Source: JALZDI01 sp965653225 (GTDB lineage: Bacteria > Actinomycetota > Actinomycetes > Propionibacteriales > Nocardioidaceae). Taken from it: 20,365 nucleotides of DNA. Shown piece by piece: positions 15,054-20,365 of the stretch (its first letter is position 1; every line of letters starts with the position of its first letter). The notes below the pieces were generated by a model, which saw nothing but the letters and a program-made list of their open reading frames with translations, ran no database searches and had not been told where the DNA came from. The DNA lies in the NCBI GenBank assembly GCA_965653225.1, contig CBFGZI010000062.1, positions 1-20,365 of the forward strand, in the 5' to 3' direction. Position numbers and translations under genes: made by a program.

Positions 15054-16316
15054 CTAGATCGCGGCCTTGAAGGCCTCGTAGGTCGGCTCGATCGTGGCGG
15101 CCGGGCCGACCCGCCCGGCGACGGCATCCAGTGTCTTCAGCCCGTCGCCGGTGTTGAACACGACGGTCTCCGCGTCGGGGTCGAGCTTGCCGCTCTCGAT
15201 CAGCTTCTTCAGCGTCGCGACCGTGACGCCGCCGGCGGTCTCGGCGAACACGCCCTCGGTGCGGGCCAGCAGCTGGATGCCCTCGAGCACCTCGTCGTCG
15301 CTGACGTCCTCGACCACGCCGCCGGTGCGGCGGGCGACGTCGAGCACGTAGTTGCCGTCGGCCGGGTTGCCGATCGCCAGCGACTTGGCGATGGTGCTCG
15401 GCTTGACCGGGCGTACGACGTCGTGGCCTTCCTTGAAGGCGGCGGCCACCGGCGAGCAGCCGGTCGCCTGCGCGCCGAAGATCTTGTAGGGCGTCTCCTC
15501 CACCAGGCCGAGCCGGCCCAGCTCGCCGAACGCCTTGTCGACCTTGGTCAGCTGCGAGCCGGACGCGACCGGGATGACCACCTGCTCCGGCAGCCGCCAG
15601 CCGAGCTGCTCGCCGACCTCGAAGCCCAGCGTCTTGGAGCCCTCGGCGTAGTAGGGGCGGACGTTGACGTTGACGAACGCCCAGCCGTCCTCCTCGCCGG
15701 CGATCTCCGACGCGAGCCGGTTGACGTCGTCGTAGTTGCCCTTCACCGCGACCAGCGTGCCGCCGTAGACCGCGGTGGTGACCACCTTCGGGGTCTCCAG
15801 GTCGTGCGGGATGAACACGACGCTCTTCATCCCCGCGCGCGCAGCGGCGGCCGCCACGGCGTTGGCCAGGTTGCCGGTCGACGGGCAGGCGAACACGGTC
15901 AGCCCGAGCTCGCGGGCGGCCGACAGCGCCATCGCGACCACCCGGTCCTTGAACGAGTGCGTCGGGTTGCCCGAGTCGTCCTTGACCCACAGCCGCCGCA
16001 GGCCGAGCTCACGGGCGAGGTTGTCGGCACGCAGCAGCCGGGTGAACCCGGGGTCCATCTGCGGGAACGTGGTGACGTCGGCCGGGACGGGCAGCAGCGG
16101 CTGGTAGCGCCAGATGTTCTTCGGCCCGGCCTCGATCTGCTCGCGGGTCACGGCCGGGAAGTCGTAGCCCACCTCGAGCGGGCCGAAACACTCCTCACAG
16201 GCGTAGAACGGGCCGAGCTGCTGCTGGTGCCGGCACTCCCGGCACACCAGGGCGGTCGCGTTGCCGAACGCGCCCTCGCGCAGGCCGGTTTGGGAGTCTT
16301 GCACGGTGACGCTCAC
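15054..16316 (-). CDS. metM: Threonine-synthase-family PLP enzyme, probable homocysteine synthase MetM (commonly annotated thrC)
   Basis: This 420-residue fold-type II PLP enzyme has an N-terminal zinc-ribbon-like CREC...CEEC (C25, C28, C40, C43), the PLP lysine K123 in NPTHSFKDR, the CPSTGNLANA loop and FNTGDGLKT near the C-terminus. By sequence alone it would be called threonine synthase, acting on O-phosphohomoserine. Two facts argue otherwise. The gene is preceded by a SAM-I riboswitch, which controls methionine and sulfur genes, and it is coupled to a CysO-like sulfur carrier. In Streptomyces such a pair (MetM-MetO) makes homocysteine from O-phosphohomoserine with the carrier thiocarboxylate. 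No hom or thrB gene is adjacent, so a separate true thrC is expected elsewhere. The GTG at 16316 has AGGAGG four bases upstream. If the MetM role is wrong, it is an ordinary thrC under unusual control. Confidence 0.85.
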   Translation of the reverse strand: MSVTVQDSQTGLREGAFGNATALVCRECRHQQQLGPFYACEECFGPLEVGYDFPAVTREQIEAGPKNIWRYQPLLPVPADVTTFPQMDPGFTRLLRADNLARELGLRRLWVKDDSGNPTHSFKDRVVAMALSAARELGLTVFACPSTGNLANAVAAAAARAGMKSVVFIPHDLETPKVVTTAVYGGTLVAVKGNYDDVNRLASEIAGEEDGWAFVNVNVRPYYAEGSKTLGFEVGEQLGWRLPEQVVIPVASGSQLTKVDKAFGELGRLGLVEETPYKIFGAQATGCSPVAAAFKEGHDVVRPVKPSTIAKSLAIGNPADGNYVLDVARRTGGVVEDVSDDEVLEGIQLLARTEGVFAETAGGVTVATLKKLIESGKLDPDAETVVFNTGDGLKTLDAVAGRVGPAATIEPTYEAFKAAI

Positions 16317-16320
16317 GAGG

Positions 16321-16326
16321 CCTCCT
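16321..16326 (-). promoter_or_regulatory. Ribosome-binding site directly behind the riboswitch stem
   Basis: AGGAGG lies four bases before the GTG start of the PLP enzyme gene. The last base of the riboswitch P1 stem is at 16328, only one base away. A ribosome could hardly bind here while P1 is closed by SAM, so direct translational control without a separate expression platform is likely. Confidence 0.75.
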
Positions 16327-16327
16327 C

Positions 16328-16467
16328 CTCATCTTCCCTGACCGGCTCTCGGTGCAGGACGGACGTGGCACCTGATCGGTCCGACGAGGGGGGCCTCGCG
16401 CGCATACGGTGGACCGACGGGTTGCCGGGGCTTCGTCGGGCCGTGTCCCTCTGCCCCTCTGGATGAG
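16328..16467 (-). promoter_or_regulatory. SAM-I (S-box) riboswitch
   Basis: Read on the minus strand, the leader has the S-box core in order. P1 is CTCATC (16467-16462) pairing with GATGAG (16333-16328). Then come AGAGGGGCAGAGGGA, CGGCCCGACGAAGCCC and the near-invariant CCGGCAACC. P3 has arms GTCGGTCC-type (16417-16411 with 16382-16376). Next is AGGTGCCACGTCC, equivalent to GGTGCYAATTCC, and P4 with CCTG...CAGG (16358-16355 with 16340-16337), followed by GGGAAGATGAG closing P1. The match to the family consensus is close along the whole length. S-box aptamers bind S-adenosylmethionine and normally turn expression off. Length is about 140 bases. The candidate promoter would start the transcript within a few bases of P1. 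Confidence 0.92.
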
Positions 16468-16475
16468 CTCCGCTC

Positions 16476-16505
16476 AGCCTAGCCATTCGTCTCGAATGGC
16501 GTCAC
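16476..16505 (-). promoter_or_regulatory. Candidate promoter of the riboswitch-metM-metO transcript, with palindromic spacer
   Basis: On the minus strand GTGACG (16505-16500) and TAGGCT (16481-16476) are 18 bases apart, a good actinobacterial promoter. The spacer is almost exactly a perfect palindrome, GCCATTCG-AGA-CGAATGGC (16500-16482). Transcription would start near 16469, just before the riboswitch. A dimeric repressor bound in the spacer would block the promoter. Confidence 0.6.
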
Positions 16506-16550
16506 TTCGGTCCAGCATCCGGGACCGCCCGTCTCGGTGCCGCCTGCGTT

Positions 16551-16583
16551 TACCGGGCGGTAGAAGGAGGAACACTCCCGGTA
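16551..16583. repeat. Inverted repeat upstream of the small zinc-ribbon gene
   Basis: TACCGGG at 16551-16557 and CCCGGTA at 16577-16583 form a seven-base inverted repeat around 19 bases that include GGTAGAAGGAGG. It lies 56 bases before the small zinc-ribbon gene and could be an operator or a loose stem. No good promoter pair was found within it. Confidence 0.4.
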
Positions 16584-16638
16584 GGTGGCGTCGCGCCGGT
16601 TCTTGGCCTGGACGCCTCACGCTGAGAGGAATGCCGGG

Positions 16639-16803
16639 ATGAGCCAACAGCCGATGGCCGCGTGGGAGTGCCACCGGTGCGACGTGACAGGTCGGTCCCC
16701 CGAGGCCGACCCCCGGTGCTGGTTCTGCGACGGGCCGGTCCTCGTGACCGCGCGCCTGTCGGCGCGCACCTGGCCGGCTCTGCCGATCGCCATGCGCCGC
16801 TGA
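16639..16803 (+). CDS. Small zinc-ribbon protein (54 residues)
   Basis: The protein contains CHRC (C11-C14) and CWFC (C27-C30), a C-x2-C-x12-C-x2-C zinc ribbon, with ECHRCDVTGRSPEADPRCWF as its core, then a basic tail ending PALPIAMRR. Third codon positions are strongly G/C. The ATG at 16639 fits the conserved part, with GAGAGG upstream at somewhat long spacing. An in-frame ATG at 16585 would add 18 residues. Such short actinobacterial zinc ribbons have no known function; protein binding, or nucleic acid binding through the basic tail, is possible. The gene ends 13 bases from the end of convergent otsB and is divergent from the riboswitch-metM unit. Confidence 0.72.
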   Translation: MSQQPMAAWECHRCDVTGRSPEADPRCWFCDGPVLVTARLSARTWPALPIAMRR

Positions 16804-16816
16804 GCAGCGGCCCGCG

Positions 16817-17650
16817 TCACCTGCGGGCCAGCATCTCCGCGATCGCCCGCAGCAGGGCCACCACCTCGTCCGGACCGTCGACGAGCACGTCGGCGCGCTC
16901 GGCGAGCGCGTTCTCCTCGGTCGAGCCCGAGCACACCAGCAGACCCTGCATCCCCTGCGCGCGCATCTGGTCGACCGCGTCGAAGGCCGCGAGGTCCCCG
17001 AGGTCGTCGCCGGCGAACACCACGGTGCGCACGCCCAGCTCCTCGACCAGCGCCCACAGCGCGCCGCCCTTGTCCACCCCTGGCGGACGCAGCTCGAGCA
17101 CCATCCGGCCGGGCTCGACCACCAGGCCGACCTCGTCGGCCAGCCGCTGCAGCGGCACCCGCAGCCGCTCGAGCGCGCCGGGCGGGTCGCTCATCCGGCG
17201 GGTGTGCACGCCCAGCGAGGCGCCCTTGTCCTCGACGTACGCGTCCTCGGCGTCGAGCTCGCGCAGCAGGCCGGGCAGGCGACCGCGGGCCTCCTCGACG
17301 CCGGGAGGCGGTGCCGGCGCCGACACCTCGTCGCTGCGGGCGTCCCAGCGCTCCAGCCCGTAGTGGCCGAGTACGACCAGGCCGCTCAGGTCAGGCGCCT
17401 CGCGCAGGCCGGCGTACTCGACCGCGACCGCCGCCGGGCGCCCGGTGACGATGGCCAGGTGACCGATCCGGCCGGCCAGCCCGGAGAGCGCCTCGGCCGC
17501 CTCGGGGTGTGCGCGGGCCTGCGCGGGGTCGGACACGATCGGGGCGAGAGTGCCGTCGAAGTCGAGCGCGACCAGCGCCGACGCCGGGTCTTCGGCCAGG
17601 GCACGCAGGGCGGCCCGGCCCTCCTCGGTGCGGGGCTGGACTGTTGTCAC
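16817..17650 (-). CDS. otsB: Trehalose-6-phosphate phosphatase
   Basis: This 277-residue HAD-family enzyme removes phosphate from trehalose 6-phosphate, the second step of the OtsA-OtsB pathway. HAD motifs are clear: ALDFDGTLAPI with nucleophile D30 and acid/base D32, IVTGRP with T69, the lysine K194 in RPPGVDKGGAL, and FAGDDLGDLAAF with D215 and D216. Cap-domain residues typical of OtsB (GHYGLERWD, YVEDKGASLGVHTR) are present. The GTG at 17650 has no convincing ribosome-binding site, so the first 20 residues before the conserved core could be shorter. It comes last in a minus-strand row of three genes (DUF3263, LytR_C, otsB), 39 bases after LytR_C. otsA, its pathway partner, is on the other strand of the same cluster. 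Confidence 0.95.
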   Translation of the reverse strand: MTTVQPRTEEGRAALRALAEDPASALVALDFDGTLAPIVSDPAQARAHPEAAEALSGLAGRIGHLAIVTGRPAAVAVEYAGLREAPDLSGLVVLGHYGLERWDARSDEVSAPAPPPGVEEARGRLPGLLRELDAEDAYVEDKGASLGVHTRRMSDPPGALERLRVPLQRLADEVGLVVEPGRMVLELRPPGVDKGGALWALVEELGVRTVVFAGDDLGDLAAFDAVDQMRAQGMQGLLVCSGSTEENALAERADVLVDGPDEVVALLRAIAEMLARR

Positions 17651-17689
17651 TCGATCACCATGGGGGTCACCACGGGCAGAGAGCTGGTG

Positions 17690-18310
17690 TCAGTACGCGT
17701 CCTCGGTGAGGATCACGGTCAGCCGGTCGAAGCGCATCGGCGCGACGGCGGTCCGGACCCGGTGGATGCCGAGCTGTTCGGCGAGCTGGTTGGCCTCGGC
17801 GGTCATACCGTCGGGATGGTAGACCGTGCTGGCCGGGATGTCGCCGTACCAGTTGTCGACCCCGACCACCTGCCAGCCCGCGTCCTGCAGCTCCGCGGCC
17901 GTGGACGCCGCCAAGCCGTCGATGGAGGTGTTGTTGAAGACCTCGACGTAGACCTGCGGGACCTCGGGGGTCGGCTCGGCCCGCTTCTGCTTGCGCGGCT
18001 TCTTCTTCTGCTGGTCGCGCTTGTGGTGTTTCTTGGCCTGCTTGGCGTGGTTGGCGGTGTCGGGCTTCTCCGCCGCAGGCGTGCGTGCCGCGGTCACCGG
18101 ACCGGCGGGCGCAGCGCTGGGGCCGAAGTTCTTCGTCGAGGACGCGCTCTGCGCCTGGCTGGTGCCGTCGTTGCCGCTGGCGAAGAACGCCACCATCGCG
18201 ACCACGATCGCGACCACGCTCGCCACGGCCACGACCGAGGGTGTCGCCTGTCCGGCCTCCGGGCCGTGCTTCGCCCGGCGGCCTGGTCGAGGTGCCTGCA
18301 CGCCGGACAT
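17690..18310 (-). CDS. LytR_C-domain membrane protein
   Basis: The protein has 206 residues: a short basic N-terminus, a membrane helix at about 25-45 (VVAVASVVAIVVAMVAFF), a disordered Ala/Ser/Pro linker, a polybasic stretch at about 88-110 (KQAKKHHKRDQQKKKPRKQK), and a LytR_C domain at about 118-204 with VYVEVFNNTSIDGLAASTAA and LQDAGWQVVGVDNW. LytR_C domains occur behind LCP catalytic domains that attach polymers to the cell wall; this protein has only the LytR_C part, so it may bind wall polymers without being an enzyme. The ATG at 18310 lies seven bases after the DUF3263 stop, without a clear ribosome-binding site, so coupling is likely. A GTG at 18355 is an alternative start but overlaps the previous gene by 38 bases. 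Confidence 0.85.
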   Translation of the reverse strand: MSGVQAPRPGRRAKHGPEAGQATPSVVAVASVVAIVVAMVAFFASGNDGTSQAQSASSTKNFGPSAAPAGPVTAARTPAAEKPDTANHAKQAKKHHKRDQQKKKPRKQKRAEPTPEVPQVYVEVFNNTSIDGLAASTAAELQDAGWQVVGVDNWYGDIPASTVYHPDGMTAEANQLAEQLGIHRVRTAVAPMRFDRLTVILTEDAY

Positions 18311-18317
18311 CAGCGCG

Positions 18318-18650
18318 TCAGACTTCGAAGCCGAGGCGGCGGGCGGACCGGGCACGCTGGCGTGCCGACCGCAGCCGGCGCAGCCGCTTGACCAGCAGCG
18401 GGTCGAAGGCGATTGCCGCCTCGGTGTCGATCAGGGCGTTCAGCACCTGGTAGTACCGCGTCGCGGACATGTCGAACTTCTCCCTGATCGCGTGCTCCTT
18501 GGCACCGGCGTACTTCCACCACTGGCGCTCGAAGCCGAGGATCTCACGGTCACGCTCGGACAGCGCCTGCGCAGCGCGCGCCGCCTCGCCGGACGTCACC
18601 ATGCCGACGTCGGCGTCGGCTGCGTCTCTTGCAGCGTCACTGCCTGCCAT
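18318..18650 (-). CDS. DUF3263 family protein
   Basis: A 110-residue protein with the DUF3263 core LSERDREILGFERQWWKYAG followed by AKEHAIREKFDMSATRYYQVLNALID and a basic tail (LVKRLRRLRSARQRARSARR). The core looks like a helix-turn-helix of the sigma-region-4 kind, so DNA binding is plausible but not shown. The ATG at 18650 has GAGGG close upstream; an internal ATG at 18602 is the alternative and lies nearer the conserved core. It is the first gene of the minus-strand row ending in otsB and is divergent from otsA. Family members are commonly next to LytR_C genes in actinobacteria as I recall. Confidence 0.87.
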   Translation of the reverse strand: MAGSDAARDAADADVGMVTSGEAARAAQALSERDREILGFERQWWKYAGAKEHAIREKFDMSATRYYQVLNALIDTEAAIAFDPLLVKRLRRLRSARQRARSARRLGFEV

Positions 18651-18691
18651 GAGCCCTCGATCCCCCAGTTTTTCGCGGTCAACTCCGGGTC

Positions 18692-18720
18692 AGCGTATGC
18701 GAGAACCACAACGGTGTCAT
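18692..18720 (-). promoter_or_regulatory. Candidate promoter of the DUF3263-LytR_C-otsB row
   Basis: On the minus strand ATGACA (18720-18715) and TACGCT (18697-18692) are 17 bases apart. The -35 box differs from TTGACA by one base. The transcript would begin near 18685, about 35 bases before the ATG at 18650. Confidence 0.5.
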
Positions 18721-18784
18721 TTTGGCGCGCGGCGGCGTGTTGCGCCTCCCGCGCGGCTGGGTGCCGCCCGCACCCTAACCGAGG

Positions 18785-18814
18785 TGGGCACGCACCCCGC
18801 ACGGCGGCTAGGGT
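18785..18814 (+). promoter_or_regulatory. Candidate promoter of otsA
   Basis: TGGGCA at 18785-18790 and TAGGGT at 18809-18814 are 18 bases apart. The -10 box suits actinobacterial vegetative promoters; the -35 box matches TTGACA at four of six bases. The leader would be only about 20 bases and contains the ribosome-binding site GGGAGGGG. Confidence 0.4.
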
Positions 18815-18841
18815 CAAGGCGAAGCCGCTAGGGAGGGGACC

Positions 18842-20314
18842 GTGCCAAAGCCGACCACCAAGAAGTCAGCGTCGGGCGCCCAGAAACGCGCCGCCGGCCG
18901 AGCCACGTCGGCACGCCGACGCGGTGCCGAGACCAGCGACATGGTGGTGGTCGCCAACCGGCTGCCGGTCGACCGCGTCGAGGAGCCCGACGGCACGACC
19001 ACCTGGCGTCCGTCCCCCGGCGGTCTGGTGACCGCGCTCGAACCGGTGCTGCGCCGGCAGCACGGCGCCTGGATCGGCTGGCCCGGCGGTGACATCGACG
19101 ACGCCTCGGCCTTCGAGCAGGACGGGCTGACGCTGGTGCCGGTCCCGCTGTCGACGACGGAGGTCGAGGAGTACTACGAGGGCTTCTCCAACGGCACGCT
19201 GTGGCCGCTCTACCACGACGTGATCGTCGCACCGGAGTTCCACCGCGAGTGGTGGGAGGCGTACGTGCGGGTCAACCGGCGCTTCGCCGAGCGGGCCGCC
19301 GAGGTCGCAGCCCAGAACGCCGTGGTGTGGATCCACGACTACCAGCTGCAGCTGGTACCGCAGATGCTGCGGGAGATGCGGCCCGACCTGCGCATCGGCT
19401 ACTTCCTGCACATCCCGTTCCCGCCCACCGAGCTGTTCATGCAGCTGCCGTGGCGCCGGGCGATCATCGAGGGGCTCCTCGGCGCCGACCTGGTGGGGTT
19501 CCAGGTGCCCGCCAACGCGGCCAACTTCGCCCGGCTGGTGCGCTCGCTGACCGGCAACAAGACCCATCGCGACGTCGTACACATGCCCGAGGGACGCACC
19601 GTACGGGCGCGGGCCTTCCCGATCTCCATCGACGCCAGCGGCCTGGTCGAGCTGTCGAAGTCGCCGGAGACCGAGGCACGCGCCAAGGAGCTGCGCGACG
19701 AGGTCGGCAACCCCGAGCGACTGCTGCTCGGCGTCGACCGGCTCGACTACACCAAGGGCATCCGCCAGCGTCTGCGTGCCTTCGGCGAGCTGCTGCGGGA
19801 CAAGGACGTCAGCGTCGACGACGCGGTGTTCATCCAGGTCGCTACCCCGTCGCGTGAGCGCGTCGAGCAGTACCGCGTGCTGCGCGAGGAGATCGAGCGC
19901 CTGGTGGGCAACATCAACGGCGACTACGGCCGGATCGGCACGCCGGCGATCAACTACATGCACACGTCGTTCTCCCGCAACGAGATGGCCGCACTGTTCC
20001 GCGCCGCCGACGTGATGGTGGTGACGCCGTTGCGCGACGGCATGAACCTGGTCGCCAAGGAGTACGTCGCCTGCCGCTTCCAGGACGACGGTGCGCTCGT
20101 GCTCAGCGAGTTCGCCGGCGCCGCCGCCGAGCTCAAGCAGGCCTACCTGATCAACCCCTACGACATCAACGGGCTCAAGGGGACCCTCATGCGGGCGATG
20201 CGCGCCGACCCGCGTGACGTGCAGCGGCGGATGCGGGCCCTGCGCAAGTACGTGCTCGAGCACGACATCGACCGGTGGGCGCAGGAGTTCCTCGACGCGC
20301 TCACCGCAGAGTGA
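18842..20314 (+). CDS. otsA: Trehalose-6-phosphate synthase
   Basis: This 490-residue GT20 glycosyltransferase joins UDP- or GDP-glucose to glucose 6-phosphate. Conserved sites are visible: VVVANRLPV (R40) and PSPGGLVTAL near the N-terminus, WPLYHD (121-126), WIHDYQL (163-169), YFLHIPFPPTELF (187-199), GVDRLDYTKG with R300 and K305 for the donor phosphates, and TPLRDGMNLVAKEYVACR with D399. The GTG at 18842 follows GGGAGGGG at good spacing. It gives a basic N-terminal extension of about 33 residues (TKKSASGAQKRAAGRATSARR) not found in E. coli OtsA; translation could instead begin at an ATG at 18941, directly before the conserved core. It is divergent from the row containing otsB, so synthesis and dephosphorylation of trehalose phosphate are encoded together. 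Trehalose serves in osmotic and heat protection and in actinobacterial cell-envelope lipids. Confidence 0.97.
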   Translation: MPKPTTKKSASGAQKRAAGRATSARRRGAETSDMVVVANRLPVDRVEEPDGTTTWRPSPGGLVTALEPVLRRQHGAWIGWPGGDIDDASAFEQDGLTLVPVPLSTTEVEEYYEGFSNGTLWPLYHDVIVAPEFHREWWEAYVRVNRRFAERAAEVAAQNAVVWIHDYQLQLVPQMLREMRPDLRIGYFLHIPFPPTELFMQLPWRRAIIEGLLGADLVGFQVPANAANFARLVRSLTGNKTHRDVVHMPEGRTVRARAFPISIDASGLVELSKSPETEARAKELRDEVGNPERLLLGVDRLDYTKGIRQRLRAFGELLRDKDVSVDDAVFIQVATPSRERVEQYRVLREEIERLVGNINGDYGRIGTPAINYMHTSFSRNEMAALFRAADVMVVTPLRDGMNLVAKEYVACRFQDDGALVLSEFAGAAAELKQAYLINPYDINGLKGTLMRAMRADPRDVQRRMRALRKYVLEHDIDRWAQEFLDALTAE

Positions 20315-20315
20315 C

Positions 20316-20365
20316 TCGGCTGGGTTGGGCGATCGGCTGAAGGCTCGGTTGGGCGACGGTCGGCT
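20316..20365 (+). repeat. Imperfect short tandem repeat after otsA
   Basis: GGTTGGGCGA occurs at 20323-20332 and 20347-20356, 24 bases apart, each followed by a TCGGCT-type sequence. It begins right after the otsA stop and runs to the window edge, so its full extent is unknown. It does not form a clear terminator in the part seen. Confidence 0.5.

Noticed and set aside
16482..16500. LexA (SOS) or McbR site at the palindrome
   Set aside because: The arms do not contain GAAC-N4-GTTC (LexA) or the TAGAC-N6-GTCTA type (McbR).

Overview
The window comes from a high-GC Gram-positive actinobacterium. The evidence is the very high GC content, frequent GTG starts, a stand-alone GroEL gene with CIRCE operators, a LytR_C protein, a DUF3263 protein, OtsA/OtsB trehalose genes and a truncated DUF222/HNH-type gene. 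The gene order groEL - carrier protein - threonine-synthase homologue - trehalose genes resembles what I recall from Streptomyces. The DUF222/HNH gene and general style fit Nocardioidaceae-like Propionibacteriales, but I cannot fix the genus.

Layout. 1-198: end of a DUF222/HNH protein. 552-3888 (minus): a tightly coupled operon (4-base overlaps at both junctions) of an XRE-cupin regulator, an agmatinase-family ureohydrolase and a thiamine-diphosphate enzyme. It is divergent from a sodium:solute symporter (4000-5448), and together they look like an uptake and breakdown module for a guanidino compound or arginine derivative. 5461-6476 (minus): CutC and DUF4031, also with a 4-base overlap. 6539-6898: a small Cys/His-rich protein. 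6917-9423 (minus): an M19 dipeptidase behind a membrane-anchored seven-bladed propeller protein. 9794-11810: a second, SGLT-like symporter followed closely by a two-helix membrane protein. A perfect hairpin terminator separates these from groEL.

11933-14327 (minus): groEL with two CIRCE operators around a clear promoter, and a universal stress protein gene. 14411-14712 holds a promoter-like sequence and two strong hairpins but no protein gene. 14738-16505 (minus) is the most interesting part: a threonine-synthase-family PLP enzyme and a CysO/MoaD-like sulfur carrier ending in Gly-Gly, preceded by a convincing SAM-I riboswitch whose closing stem abuts the ribosome-binding site. A perfect palindrome fills the -35/-10 spacer of the candidate promoter. 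This combination argues that the pair makes homocysteine (MetM/MetO route) rather than threonine.

16639-20314: a 54-residue zinc-ribbon protein, otsB, a LytR_C membrane protein and a DUF3263 protein (the last three on minus), divergent from otsA. OtsA and OtsB together make trehalose. The window ends in short imperfect repeats. No tRNA, rRNA, CRISPR array or insertion sequence was seen.
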